DNA from: Fidelibacterota bacterium
GTDB taxonomy: Bacteria; Marinisomatota; Marinisomatia; Marinisomatales; TCS55
Direction of reading: 5' to 3'
NCBI GenBank assembly: GCA_004124535.1
Contig: SCKQ01000016.1
Coordinates: 1-41,940 of the forward strand
Length of the DNA stretch: 41,940 bases
The translations under genes were made by a program, and so were the position numbers. Under the pieces are notes generated by a model. That model made no database searches, had not been told where the DNA came from, and was given only the letters and a program-made list of their open reading frames with translations. Shown here in pieces: positions 1-10,200 of this stretch. The stretch's first letter is position 1. Every line of letters begins with the position of its first letter.

Positions 1-592
1 TTGGATCTTTGCGGTATCCAAAAGTGGAATTCAGATATCCGCCTGCAATGGGCCGGATAGAGGGTATGGCGTGCATCATTTTTACATCTTTCGTAACTTT
101 GTTGTAAATATCGCTGTAACTGGATAATTCCAGTTTCACCTTTCTAGATAATGTTTGCACATCCATTTCTAGAGATTTAATGCGGTTAGTCAGCACATCA
201 TCAACCCTGGGTTTTTCTGCATGGCGAACACCACCAATACCCAGTTTGCGAATATCCTTATCGATCTGGGGCATATCTGCATAGGTACGTATTGCTTTAT
301 CTTTTTCTTCAATGGATTCCATATTACCAGACATCGCAGCCACTTCACCTTGAAGTTCTTCAAGGGTCGTTGATAGCATGGAATAATTTTGTTTAATCTT
401 TGCCAGCTTTGATTTATAAAGAATATTGGTTAATGAATCAGCGCTGAAAAAGAAAACAGCTGCCAATACAATGACTGCCATGGATGCGAATGTGAATAAA
501 CGTTGACGCGATATATTGTGCTGGCGGACACCACTGTCATCTTGCGAAATAATTATATATTGTTTTTGAATATTTTTTTTGCGGCCAAACAT
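1..592 (-). CDS. M23-family (LytM-type) envelope peptidase, N-terminal part only
   Basis: This is the first ~197 codons of a gene whose 3' end lies beyond the left edge of the window. From the ATG at 590-592 the product has a short charged cytoplasmic N-terminus (MFGRKKNIQKQ), one membrane segment at about residues 32-51 (FTFASMAVIVLAAVFFF), and then a long helical, probably coiled-coil stretch to about residue 170. The last visible residues, PIAGGYLNSTFGYRKDP, match the opening of an M23/LytM domain, whose members usually begin P-x-x-G-x-(I/L)-x-S-x-FG-x-R. A membrane-anchored coiled coil followed by LytM is typical of peptidoglycan endopeptidases or of their inactive, activator-type relatives. 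The zinc ligands lie outside the window, so activity cannot be judged. The gene follows the sigma factor gene by 59 bases on the same strand. Confidence 0.8.
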   Translation of the reverse strand, partial: MFGRKKNIQKQYIIISQDDSGVRQHNISRQRLFTFASMAVIVLAAVFFFSADSLTNILYKSKLAKIKQNYSMLSTTLEELQGEVAAMSGNMESIEEKDKAIRTYADMPQIDKDIRKLGIGGVRHAEKPRVDDVLTNRIKSLEMDVQTLSRKVKLELSSYSDIYNKVTKDVKMMHAIPSIRPIAGGYLNSTFGYRKDP

Positions 593-651
593 GGATTAGT
601 TTGCTTTTTATTTACCGTATTTTAAGATTTTGTACCTATATAAAACAAATG

Positions 652-1491
652 CTAAGCGAGATATAACTTTAATAACTGTGAAGTAGTAGATTTCCGTAAA
701 CGCTGTAGGGCACGTTCCTTGATCTGCCGTACCCGTTCACCGGATAGATCTAACTGTTCACCAATCTGTTCCAGTGTTTTTGGGTCATCTTCTCCCAGTC
801 CATAATATTCAGTTAGGACGTGAGCTTCACGGTCTTTCAATTTTTTAATAAGGTTCTTGATCTCATTTTTCAATGATTCCTGCATTAACTGCATTTCCGG
901 GCGGGGATCGTTCGATATCAAATATTCGATCAAGGGACGATCTTCTGCACTGCTGTCCTCCAATGAAACTGGACCGGAGTAAGATTTCACGAGGTCTTCT
1001 ATCCATTTGATTGTTGTATCGGAAATTTCTGCCATTTCTTCTGTGGTTGGCTCCCGCTCAAATTCTTGTTCAAGTTCCAATGATTTACGATATAACTTGC
1101 CCATGGATTCCGTGATGTGTGAAGGTAACCGCACTACACGGCCTGTTTTCTGGATGGCTGTACGCATGCGCTGGGTGATCCACCATACCGCATAGGATAT
1201 AAATTTGAAACCCCGTGTTTCATCAAAGGTATTCACAGCCCTGATCAGGCCCAGATTGCCTTCATTGATAAGATCTTCAAAGGGCACCCCCTGTCCCTGG
1301 AATTTCTTGGCCATAGCAACCACGAAGCGCAAATTATGCGTAACCAGTTTTTGAAAGGCTTCCGTATCCCCTGTTTTGGCTTGTTGCGCCAAGGCAACTT
1401 CTTCCTGGGGAGAAAGGGGTTCTATTTTTTTTATTTCTTTTAAATAAAGGTCAAGGGCTTTGCGCCTTGTAGAGGAAGATGGTTTGGTCAA
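652..1491 (-). CDS. rpoD: RNA polymerase sigma-70 factor, short primary-type (RpoD/SigA-like)
   Basis: A 279-residue sigma factor with regions 1.2, 2, 3 and 4 but no region 1.1 or non-conserved insert, the compact architecture seen in Bacteroidota primary sigma factors. Region 1.2 begins DLYLKEIKKIEPLS. Region 2 is clear from NLRFVVAMAKKFQGQG through LINEGNLGLIRAV to FDETRGFKFISYAVWWI. Region 4 ends in a helix-turn-helix, TLEQIGEQLDLSGERVRQIKE, which reads the -35 element. In region 2.4 the usual WWIRQ is WWITQ, and the residue equivalent to E. coli T440 is Arg, so -10 recognition may be non-standard. The start ATG overlaps the stop of the coiled-coil gene by 4 bases. Whether it is the sole housekeeping factor or an RpoS-like paralogue cannot be settled here. 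Confidence 0.9.
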   Translation of the reverse strand: MTKPSSSTRRKALDLYLKEIKKIEPLSPQEEVALAQQAKTGDTEAFQKLVTHNLRFVVAMAKKFQGQGVPFEDLINEGNLGLIRAVNTFDETRGFKFISYAVWWITQRMRTAIQKTGRVVRLPSHITESMGKLYRKSLELEQEFEREPTTEEMAEISDTTIKWIEDLVKSYSGPVSLEDSSAEDRPLIEYLISNDPRPEMQLMQESLKNEIKNLIKKLKDREAHVLTEYYGLGEDDPKTLEQIGEQLDLSGERVRQIKERALQRLRKSTTSQLLKLYLA

Positions 1492-1949
1492 GATTTTGGC
1501 GTATCTGGATCAGAGGATTTTCCGTGTGATTCCTCTTCTGAAGCCTTGGTTTCTTCTTCAACAACTTCAGTTTCGATATCCTGTTCTGCGGTAGCAACGT
1601 CATTTTCCTGGAGATTAAATTCATCCTTTACTTTTTGAATTTCACCCTCTTTATCTGTGATCTTCCCTTGGGTCTGTTCTATCTTTTGTAACGAGCGATA
1701 GAATTCTTTATTGCCTGTAAAGTTGACCATATTCTCTTCTTTAGCGTGGTAGGCTACAAGTCTTCCAAGATTTTCATACGTTTTGGCTAAATCCCGCTGC
1801 AGATGATGAATTTCAATTTTGATCTTACTGATCTTGGTGAGTTCTTCTGTTTTGGCTACGGCAATCTTGCTGACTTCCTCTGCTTTTTCTACAGCAACGG
1901 AGCCCCAATCTTTCATGTTTTTTTTCAGGTCATCCCAGAGTTTGGTCAT
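1488..1949 (-). CDS. Coiled-coil protein of unknown function, translationally coupled to the sigma factor gene
   Basis: I do not recognise this 153-residue protein. Residues 1-50 are a charged amphipathic helix with a repeated pattern (VAVEKAEEVSKIAVAKTEEL), and 40-75 look like a helical hairpin (KIEIHHLQRDLAKTYENLGR). A second helix covers about 85-115 and the last 40 residues are acidic and disordered (ETEVVEEETKASEEES). It has no signal peptide, membrane segment or cysteine, so it is probably cytoplasmic. The layout resembles small phage-shock-like or YtxH-like coiled-coil proteins, but no diagnostic motif supports either. Its stop overlaps the sigma-factor start by 4 bases (ATGA), so the two are made together and it might modulate that factor. 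That last point is inference from position only. Confidence 0.7.
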   Translation of the reverse strand: MTKLWDDLKKNMKDWGSVAVEKAEEVSKIAVAKTEELTKISKIKIEIHHLQRDLAKTYENLGRLVAYHAKEENMVNFTGNKEFYRSLQKIEQTQGKITDKEGEIQKVKDEFNLQENDVATAEQDIETEVVEEETKASEEESHGKSSDPDTPKS

Positions 1950-2003
1950 ATATTTCCTCGCATAGTAAAATTGAATTTATAAGCATATTAATTAGTTAAG
2001 CAA

Positions 2004-2171
2004 TTAATTGCTATTCTTAATTACCGTATTTGCGGCATAAAAAATTCCAGCACCGATTATCAACGCATTCAACTCCAGCATCACATTGTTATCGCGTATA
2101 CCGATGTAGAGACCAGACAATGTTATAATCATGGCAAAGAATTGCATGCTCCTAAGCAGGGCGAACTTCAT
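2004..2171 (-). CDS. Small two-helix membrane protein, 55 aa
   Basis: A 55-codon frame runs from ATG at 2169-2171 to TAA at 2004-2006. Read on the minus strand, the product starts MKFALLRSMQFFAMIIT, continues through SGLYIGIRDNNVMLELNALI and ends GAGIFYAANTVIKNSN. It has two hydrophobic stretches, about residues 9-25 and 32-47, separated by a short charged turn (RDNN), consistent with a small helical-hairpin inner-membrane protein. Its first 20 bases overlap the 3' end of the oxidoreductase gene, and an AGGGA ribosome binding site lies just before the start, so translation is probably coupled. I recognise no family. The coding call rests on the overlap, the ribosome site and the coherent membrane topology. 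Confidence 0.6.
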   Translation of the reverse strand: MKFALLRSMQFFAMIITLSGLYIGIRDNNVMLELNALIIGAGIFYAANTVIKNSN

Positions 2172-3237
2172 ACCGTCCCTTTAATCTTATCCAACGCAAT
2201 TTATTCTTAAAGTTCCATTTGTATGCTTGTGACAACAAATGAAGCGGTTCTTCAACGTTTTCAAAAGACGCTGCGATTTTTGCCATTTGCTGATCACTGA
2301 ACCGTTCATACAGAATGCGGTTAATAAATGATAAATTTCTTTTCCTGTTCAAATCTCGCAGGATGCGTTTCGATGTTTGCACTTCACCTTTTAGATGTAA
2401 TGCTGCAGTAAGACCAGAATTCATCGCCATCCTGATTCCAAAACCAAAAAGAAAATCCTGAAAACCACCGGCTTCGCCAATACGAAATGGCCTTTGAAAT
2501 AATTTCATGTTAAGAATGGAAAAACTTCCCCTGTAGCCAAAAATGTGTTCATCGGGTATTAAAAATCCTTTTTTTCGAAAATAGCCCATCGAGTTTTTTA
2601 GTGGATCTGTTATTTCATTTTTTACTTTTTTGAAAGCCGTTGCCAATGTGGCTTTGCCATTCAGTATGATCAAATATGAATAACCTTTTGGAGCAAAATT
2701 TTTCCCTAATAATAAATGAACCTGATTATTTAAAGTTGTTTCAAAGTTTACCCCTTTAATATACGCTGCTGCTTTTTTTGACCCGGTGCTGTCAATATCA
2801 ATTATTTCAGGTGCTGGCTTACCTAATTTGAAATCAACACCTGCTTTTTTGCACTGTTCAAACAATTGATAATCCAGGCAATCTTTATCTGGCCCGCGTT
2901 TGATCATATGAAAAAACGGCTGTTGTGATTGCACAACAAAAGGTGCTTTTTGCTTAGTATGAATGGTGAACTGATGAATTGGAATGGAACTCAATTTTTC
3001 ATAATCAAATCCGTGTTCTGCAAAAAATTCTGACATGGATTGCTTGAAGATCCAATTTTCCAACCCTTCATAATCACCGTGCCTGCTTCCGCCTACCATT
3101 GATTGCTTTTCATAAACAACAACATCCTGGCCGGCTTTTTTGAGATGTATGGCGGCAGACATTCCAGCTATACCTGCGCCTGCTATTTTGATTGGGATTT
3201 GTTTTTGGATTGCTGGGGAAGAAAACAAGGTTAGCAA
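2152..3237 (-). CDS. FAD-dependent oxidoreductase (geranylgeranyl reductase-like)
   Basis: A 361-residue flavoprotein. The N-terminus has the Rossmann dinucleotide-binding motif GAGIAGMSAA (residues about 20-29) followed by VVVYEKQSMVGG, which places the adenosine ribose acid about 20 residues later as in GxGxxG flavoproteins. The second FAD contact appears near residue 257 as GEAGGFQDFLFGFGIRMAMNS, the arrangement found in geranylgeranyl reductase and related hydroxylase-type enzymes that act on lipids or isoprenoids. Those enzymes reduce or hydroxylate membrane-associated substrates; the substrate here cannot be read from sequence. The ATG overlaps the end of serA by 7 bases, and the downstream 55-aa membrane ORF overlaps its own end, which fits a role at the membrane. 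Confidence 0.75.
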   Translation of the reverse strand: MLTLFSSPAIQKQIPIKIAGAGIAGMSAAIHLKKAGQDVVVYEKQSMVGGSRHGDYEGLENWIFKQSMSEFFAEHGFDYEKLSSIPIHQFTIHTKQKAPFVVQSQQPFFHMIKRGPDKDCLDYQLFEQCKKAGVDFKLGKPAPEIIDIDSTGSKKAAAYIKGVNFETTLNNQVHLLLGKNFAPKGYSYLIILNGKATLATAFKKVKNEITDPLKNSMGYFRKKGFLIPDEHIFGYRGSFSILNMKLFQRPFRIGEAGGFQDFLFGFGIRMAMNSGLTAALHLKGEVQTSKRILRDLNRKRNLSFINRILYERFSDQQMAKIAASFENVEEPLHLLSQAYKWNFKNKLRWIRLKGRYEVRPA

Positions 3238-4805
3238 TGAATTTGCTGGATAGAAACAATTTCCGGCATATCAGCAAGTGCTGATAGGATATCTTCCGGC
3301 ACTTCATTATCCACACGGATTACAGCGAATGCTTCACCATTATCAGAATCGCGGCTTAATAAATATGCACCAATATTGATGTGGGCTGCACCTAAAGCTG
3401 AACCCACTTTTCCGATCACACCGGGAACATCTTTATTACGAGTGAAGAGCATTGTACCTCTGGGTGTAATATCCATCTCATAGCCAAGGATATTCACCAA
3501 TCGCAGGCGCTTGCCTTCAAAGACGCTGCCATTGATCTGATTTGTGCCATTCTTACCTGTTACTTTTGTACGTATCAGGTTCGTGTACGAACTACAATCT
3601 GAAGTGTAGCTATGCTCAATTTTAATTCCCAAATCCACTGCAAGTGTTTCAGCATTGATATAATTTACACGGTCAGGAATGCGAGTTGACAGCATGCCTT
3701 TTAAAAATGCCAGTGTAGCCGTTTTAGGTTCATCCATGGATCCGGCACATTCTACGTGTATTTTATTGATGGCGCCTGATTCCAATTGGCTTTGGAGCTT
3801 GCCCATGATTTCAGATAATTCCAAACTAGGTTGGATTTCTTTCAGCTTGGCCAGATCAGAAATGGGCATATTAACAGCATTTGTCAATTTTTCATGAAGC
3901 AAATAATCCCTGACTTGGGCGCAGACTGCTCGGCTGACACCTTCTTTCGCTTCTTCAGTTGAAGCGCCTAAATGGGGAGTTAAAACAATATTTTTTGCTT
4001 TAACTAATGGATTGTCTTCACCTATAGGTTCTGACGTAAATACGTCGATTGCTGCTCCACCAATCTTATCTTCGTTTAAAGCTTTTGCCAGATCAGCTTC
4101 ATTAATAATACCTCCCCGAGCCACATTGATGATCCGTGCTGTATCTTTCATCTGGCAGAGGCGATCGTAATCAAATAGATTTTTCGTAGAATCAATGAGT
4201 GGAACGTGCAGTGTAATATAATCTGATACGGTTGTTAATGTATCTAGATCAACAACTTGCACTTCATCTTCATTGAACATTTCCTGACTTACATATGGAT
4301 CATAACCCATAATGTTCATATTGAAAGAGCGGCAGTGCTGGATCACTTCCCTGCCGATTTTTCCTAAACCAACAACGCCAAGTGTTTTATTGCGCAATTC
4401 CGAACCAACCAATGCGTTTCGATTCCATTCTCCTTTTACGATACCTCCATGTCCAATGGGAATATTTCGAGATAGCGCCAGCATCATAGCCACAGTGTGT
4501 TCAGCAGCAGAAATTGTATTCACATCGGGAGTGTTCATGACTACAACACCTTTCCGAGTCGCAGCTTCAAGATCAATATTATCAATACCTACACCTGCAC
4601 GGCCAATCACGTGTAAATGTTCGGCGTTATTGATCATATCTGCGGTGACTTTTGTGCCGCTGCGGACAACCCAGCCACGAATATCTTTACTGGCTTCCGC
4701 TTTTTCTTCTGCAGATGCATCGGGAAGATAAACGACTTCCATATTGGCATCTTTCAGGATAGCCATACCGGCATCGGTTATGGGATCAGAAACGAGAATT
4801 TTCAT
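3231..4805 (-). CDS. serA: D-3-phosphoglycerate dehydrogenase with ASB and ACT domains
   Basis: The first enzyme of serine synthesis, oxidising 3-phosphoglycerate to 3-phosphohydroxypyruvate with NAD+. The 524-residue length fits the long (type 1) form: substrate and cofactor domains to about residue 310, an intervening allosteric-substrate-binding domain, and a C-terminal ACT domain from about residue 453 (GTMLFTRNKDVPGVIGKVGS) that commonly binds serine as feedback inhibitor. The Rossmann motif GLGKIG is at 146-151. The catalytic triad of the D-2-hydroxyacid dehydrogenase family is visible as R230 (NVARGG), E259 (SEP) and H278 (TPHLGAS). The gene lies 7 bases after aconitase and overlaps the FAD oxidoreductase, so all three are likely co-transcribed. 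Confidence 0.96.
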   Translation of the reverse strand: MKILVSDPITDAGMAILKDANMEVVYLPDASAEEKAEASKDIRGWVVRSGTKVTADMINNAEHLHVIGRAGVGIDNIDLEAATRKGVVVMNTPDVNTISAAEHTVAMMLALSRNIPIGHGGIVKGEWNRNALVGSELRNKTLGVVGLGKIGREVIQHCRSFNMNIMGYDPYVSQEMFNEDEVQVVDLDTLTTVSDYITLHVPLIDSTKNLFDYDRLCQMKDTARIINVARGGIINEADLAKALNEDKIGGAAIDVFTSEPIGEDNPLVKAKNIVLTPHLGASTEEAKEGVSRAVCAQVRDYLLHEKLTNAVNMPISDLAKLKEIQPSLELSEIMGKLQSQLESGAINKIHVECAGSMDEPKTATLAFLKGMLSTRIPDRVNYINAETLAVDLGIKIEHSYTSDCSSYTNLIRTKVTGKNGTNQINGSVFEGKRLRLVNILGYEMDITPRGTMLFTRNKDVPGVIGKVGSALGAAHINIGAYLLSRDSDNGEAFAVIRVDNEVPEDILSALADMPEIVSIQQIHC

Positions 4806-4812
4806 GGTGGAT

Positions 4813-7071
4813 TTAGCTTTTTTTAGAGCGAATCAAGTTAAGGGCTGAACCTGCTTTGAACCAATCAATCTGCGTTTGATTGCAGGTATGGTTACACATA
4901 ATCGTAGCTGTTGAACCGTCATCATGAGTTACGTTTAAAGTCAATTGATTTCCGGGAGAAAATTGATCTAAATCAACAAAATCGAAAGAGTCATCTTCCT
5001 GAATCTTGTCATAGTCATCTTTATCAGCAAACGTAAGGGCCAGCATACCCTGTTTCTTCAAATTGGTTTCATGAATCCTGGCAAATGACCGTACGAGTAC
5101 CACACGAACACCCAAATGCCTTGGCTCCATGGCAGCATGTTCACGGGAAGATCCCTCCCCATAATTTTCATCACCCACAACGATTGTAGAAACACCTGCA
5201 GCTTTATATGCACGCTGCACATCTGGTACAGAGTCATTTTCTCCAGTCAATTGATTTTTTACACTATTCGTTTTATCAGTATAATAATTGACTGCACCGG
5301 TGAGCATATTGTTGGAAATATTGTCCAAATGACCGCGAAATCGAAGCCAGGGTCCAGCCATGGAAATATGGTCGGTGGTACATTTACCTTTTGCTTTAAT
5401 CAGCAATTTCATCCCGGTGATATTTTCGCCATCCCATGGTTCAAAAGGTGATAGTAATGCTAAACGCTCCGAATCTGGATTAACCACCACTTCAATTCCA
5501 CTGCCGTCAGCAGCTGCTTCCTGGTAACCAAGATCTTCTACCGCAAAACCATCTTTAGGCAGATCATCACCAACCGGCGGATCCAATTTCACTTCTTCCC
5601 CCTGCTCATTGATCAATATATCTCTGGTAGGATCGAAGGTCAAGTCACCTGCAATTGCCAGGGCAGTCACCAATTCCGGTGAACCCACAAAAGCATGGGT
5701 ATTCGGGTTGCCATCATTTCGTTTGGCAAAATTGCGATTGAAGGAAGTCACAATTGTATTCTTCCTGTCGGGATCATCGCTATGCCTTGCCCACTGTCCG
5801 ATGCACGGTCCACAGGCATTTGCCAGTACAACACCACCCATTTTAACGAATGTTTCAAGAAATCCATCCCGTTCAACTGTAAAACGTACTTGTTCGCTTC
5901 CCGGTGTGATTGTGAATTCACTCTTTACTTTCAACTTTTTTTCAACAGCCTGTTTGGCAATGGATGCCGAACGGGAAATATCCTCGTATGATGAATTTGT
6001 GCATGAACCAATCAGTCCAACCTCTATATCTGTAGGCCAATTATTATCAGCTGCTACTTTTGCCATTTCAGATATTGGCGTTGCTCTGTCAGGTGTAAAA
6101 GGACCATTTAAATGAGGTTCTAATTCTGATAAATTTATCTCAATTAACTGGTCATAAAATTCTTCAGGATTTGCTAAAACAGCATCATCAGCCCGAAGGT
6201 GTTCGGCCACTTTATCAGCTAACCGTGCGACTTCATCGCGGCTTGTGGCCGTTAAATATTTTGCCATCTGATCATCGTAGGCAAAGATGGAAGTGGTCGC
6301 GCCGATTTCAGCACCCATATTGCAGATGGTGCCTTTTCCAGTGCAAGACAACTTCTTTGCTCCGGGACCAAAGTATTCGACGATGGCGCCTGTCCCACCC
6401 TTCACTGTAAGGATGCCGGCTACTTTTAATATGATATCCTTTGCTGATGTCCATCCGCTCATTTCGCCAGTGAGTTTGACGCCAATAAGGTTAGGGAACT
6501 TCAATTCCCAGGGCATGTCCGCCATAACGTCCACTGCATCCGCTCCGCCGACACCGATGGCAATCATGCCCAGACCTCCGGCATTGACTGTGTGGCTGTC
6601 GGTGCCAATCATCATTCCGCCCGGGAATGCATAATTCTCCAACACAACCTGATGGATAATACCAGCACCTGGCTTCCAAAAACCAATGCCATATTTATTC
6701 GAAACTGTCTCCAGAAAATTATATACTTCTCCATTTGTATCCATGGCGGTCGCCAAGTCCTGACCAGCGCCAACTTTAGCCTGGATTAAATGATCACAAT
6801 GAACTGTGGATGGAACAGCAGTTTTATTTTTCCCGGCCATCATGAATTGCAATAAGGCCATCTGCGCCGTTGCATCTTGCATAGCTACGCGGTCCGGAGT
6901 GAAGTCTACATATGATTCACCTCGCTCATATTTTTGAACACCTTCAGCAAATAAATGAGCATAAAGAATTTTTTCAGATAGGGTTAAAGGTCGTCCGACT
7001 TCTTTTCGGGCAGCATTCACTTGTGTAGCCAAAGTGCTGTAAACACTTTTAATCATTTCCAAGTCAAACAC
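4813..7071 (-). CDS. acn: Aconitate hydratase, mitochondrial-type
   Basis: Aconitase interconverts citrate and isocitrate in the TCA cycle with a [4Fe-4S] cluster. At 752 residues it matches the mitochondrial-type family common in Bacteroidota, rather than the ~890-residue AcnA or the AcnB form. The cluster ligands are C357 (SCTNSSYED), C420 and C423 (ANACGPCIG). The swivel domain carries the substrate-binding [17 protein letters not shown] near residue 645. The start is GTG at 7069-7071, with AGGA about 7 bases upstream; the next in-frame ATG is five codons later, so the choice changes little. It heads the minus-strand run and is divergent from the PorU gene across a 138-base gap. Confidence 0.97.
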   Translation of the reverse strand: MFDLEMIKSVYSTLATQVNAARKEVGRPLTLSEKILYAHLFAEGVQKYERGESYVDFTPDRVAMQDATAQMALLQFMMAGKNKTAVPSTVHCDHLIQAKVGAGQDLATAMDTNGEVYNFLETVSNKYGIGFWKPGAGIIHQVVLENYAFPGGMMIGTDSHTVNAGGLGMIAIGVGGADAVDVMADMPWELKFPNLIGVKLTGEMSGWTSAKDIILKVAGILTVKGGTGAIVEYFGPGAKKLSCTGKGTICNMGAEIGATTSIFAYDDQMAKYLTATSRDEVARLADKVAEHLRADDAVLANPEEFYDQLIEINLSELEPHLNGPFTPDRATPISEMAKVAADNNWPTDIEVGLIGSCTNSSYEDISRSASIAKQAVEKKLKVKSEFTITPGSEQVRFTVERDGFLETFVKMGGVVLANACGPCIGQWARHSDDPDRKNTIVTSFNRNFAKRNDGNPNTHAFVGSPELVTALAIAGDLTFDPTRDILINEQGEEVKLDPPVGDDLPKDGFAVEDLGYQEAAADGSGIEVVVNPDSERLALLSPFEPWDGENITGMKLLIKAKGKCTTDHISMAGPWLRFRGHLDNISNNMLTGAVNYYTDKTNSVKNQLTGENDSVPDVQRAYKAAGVSTIVVGDENYGEGSSREHAAMEPRHLGVRVVLVRSFARIHETNLKKQGMLALTFADKDDYDKIQEDDSFDFVDLDQFSPGNQLTLNVTHDDGSTATIMCNHTCNQTQIDWFKAGSALNLIRSKKS

Positions 7072-7095
7072 AGGATTTTCCTAATATTAAATTTG

Positions 7096-7124
7096 AATAT
7101 AGAATTGGAACAGAATCTGTTAAA
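7096..7124 (-). promoter_or_regulatory. Possible sigma-70-like promoter for acn-serA operon
   Basis: On the minus strand TTTAAC (7119-7124) is followed after 17 bases by TATATT (7096-7101), about 24 bases before the aconitase start. The -10 match is good (5 of 6) and the -35 weak (3 of 6). It sits in the only intergenic gap upstream of the seven-gene run. Promoter consensus in this phylum is uncertain, so this is a tentative call. Confidence 0.25.
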
Positions 7125-7209
7125 TCTCGTACGATTTCAGTAGATAAACTTACACACTTCACCAATTATTATTCAATTTCAATACAGAGCAATCTCAGTA
7201 AATTTCAAT

Positions 7210-10200
7210 ATGATTACTGGCCCGAGATATCTTTTATACCTTTTATTAATATCATTTTTAACTGCCGGCACTGATTGGCAAACCCTGCATTCATCTAAAG
7301 ACAGATTAACCATAGAAGTTATTTTTGACATCAATCCTGATGATAAACTGGAACCGCTCACGCTCCTGATTGGACTTCCAGCTAACGAATTACCCAGCAT
7401 AAATGTGCGCTCATTCAACAAACGAAAAATGGGAATTGTAGACATTTCTGACAATGGCGGTGTCAAATGGATTAACCAGCAAAAAGTCCGTCAACTTGAA
7501 ACAGCTACTCTTGAAATTCATCCCCGGGCAAATGGAAATTATTATTATCAAAATTTCATAATTGATGTATACTTTCAATCATACAAGTCAAAAACAATTA
7601 GAACCAACAAAAACCAACGATCATTCTTACAGCAGCGTATAATGAATTGGGATATAGCACAAAATTGGTTTCAACCCCAAAAAAGAAAACAGAAAAGAAG
7701 TGTCAATTTTCCCAATGGTACTTGGATAAAGTTCAACGTAGCTGCTGATCAAATGTTTTACATCAGTGGTGCAGATTTAATTGATTTAAGCAGTTCATTC
7801 CAACAAAATGATCCGCGCAGTTTTATGCTGTTTACCGGATCATCATTGGGGAGAGATCGCAGTTCGACTGTAATCAATTCAGTGTCTTATAATTCTATGA
7901 CAGAAAATCTCGTGGAAACAGCAATCGAATTTTCAGGAGAGGAAAATGGATCGTTGGATGCAGATGATAAAATATTCTTTTACGGACGTGGAGCAAGCGG
8001 TTTTGATTTGGATGTCGATGCAATAGACCACCATCAGAATATTTATTTTGCAGAAAACACATATTGGCTGCTCATACCGGATAATTCATCTTTACGTGGA
8101 AAACGGGTTACAGCATTGGATGCGCCCACATCTACAAGCCTCACATTGGACTATGCAACTTCATATACTCATATTGAGAACGATGTTATTAATCCTTTTA
8201 AAAGTGGCTTGGCCTGGACAGGTCCATCATTTGGCCGGGGAGCCAGTTTTACAATAATTCCAACGTTGAGTGATATTAAAACATCAGTAGATGCGGATTT
8301 TGTAATAGCAATCCGAGGCAGTTCATCTGATATTGAATATATTGCCAATCCACGGCACATTATTGATGTATATCTGAATTCCCGTGATGATCTTAAAGCA
8401 AATTTTAATTATACCGGATTGAGCAAACAGACGAAATCATTTACTGTCAGCGGCTCAGAATTGCAAGAAGGTGTCAATCTTGTTTATCTGGACAATAATT
8501 CAACTTCCAGTTATTCCCTGCCCCATTTCGATCATGCAACAGTGAATTACGGCAGGCAACTGAATGCTGATAACAGCCCTTTTGAATTTTATGCTCCAAT
8601 TCACAGCAATACAGTCGCTTTTACACTTACAGGATCTTCAACACCTTCTGTTTGGGATATTACACGGATTACGAATCCAAAACGTGTAAATGTAGAATCA
8701 GTCGGCGATGATTATTCAATAGCAGTTGATCTTCCGGTTGATACACTTTCAAGATTTATTGTTTTTGATGACAATGATGTACAAACCATCTCTGTATTGG
8801 AATTGGTAAGTAATAACGATTTCACTTCATTGCGCAATCATGAACAGGGAGTAGATCATCTCGTTATTGGACCTGAAGAATTTATCAACGCTGCGCAGTC
8901 ACTCATCGATCATCGCGGCAGTTCGCGTTTTATCACACTTGAGGATATTTATGATGAATTCTCCGGCGGCAATGCAGATCCGACAGCCATTCGTTCTTTC
9001 TTACAGTGGACCCAGGAAGAATGGACGGCTCCGCAGCCATATTGTGTTTTACTTCTGGGAGACACGGACTACGATTACAGAAATATTACTGGTGCATCAA
9101 CAAGCAAAGTACCAACTATTATAACCGGTGCTTATAGTAACCGTGCCGTCGATGATCGGCTGGCAGCAATTAGTGGCAGAATCCCTGATCTGGCGGTAGG
9201 CCGCTATCCTGCAAAATCCGCAAGTGAAGTTGAAGATTTCGTGGAAAAAATTATTGAATATGAAACAAATCCTGTCATGGGTTATTGGCGTCAGCGCGTA
9301 ACACTCATTGCTGATGATGCTGCACGGCCAGAAGATGGTGGCGCAGGTGGTTCTGTTTCATTGGGTAAAAGCCATACTAATAATTCTGAAAATACTGCTG
9401 CTTTGATTTCACCCAGAGTTGAAGTCAATAAACTATATTTACTGGAATTTCCTGAAGTGAGTGATGCATCTTCATATGGAGTTGTAAAACCCGATGCAAC
9501 CGATGCGCTCATGGAAACACTTACCGAAGGTACAGCCATCATCAATTTTATTGGTCATGGATCAGAACACCAATGGGCTCAGGAGAAACTCCTGATGCAG
9601 GATCGCGGTGATATAAATCGAATAAGTACGGATATGAAATTGCCCATATGGATCGCAGGAACCTGTTCCTGGGGTCATTTTGATTTCATTGATGTAGAAT
9701 CTTTTGCAGAAGAATTAATACGCCAACCAATGGAAGGCGCAGCGGCCATCATCACGACCAGCAGGGCGATCGGTGTTTCTTCCAACGCCGCCTATATTGA
9801 AAAAATATTTAAAGCTATCTTTCCTGACCTGGAGATAACTAATGATCCGGTTGGGATCGTCTTGCAGTCTGTAAAAGATGGCAACAGTAGCGGTGAATTA
9901 TTTCATTTATTTGGGGATCCAGCAATGCCTTTACCTATTCCCAATATGACTGTTAATTTAATTGACGTTGAACCTGACACATTAAAGTCTTTAGATACTG
10001 CACGCGTATTTGGTGAACAAAATATTTCGTCAACAGCAACCGGAAATGGCGTTATCAGGCTGGTAGATGCAGAACGAGAAATAATACGTCAGTATAACAT
10101 CAATTCAACAACGCAAGAAATTTCATACACACTCCCCGGCCCAACATTGTTTAAAGGGCAGTTTGCAATCAATGGAAATGATTTCAGTGCCCGCATTCGT

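Noticed and set aside
5609..6115. Long open frames antisense to aconitase (also 5116-5451 and 6287-6634)
   Set aside because: They lie opposite a fully conserved aconitase, have no family motif, and are explained as shadow frames of its codon use.
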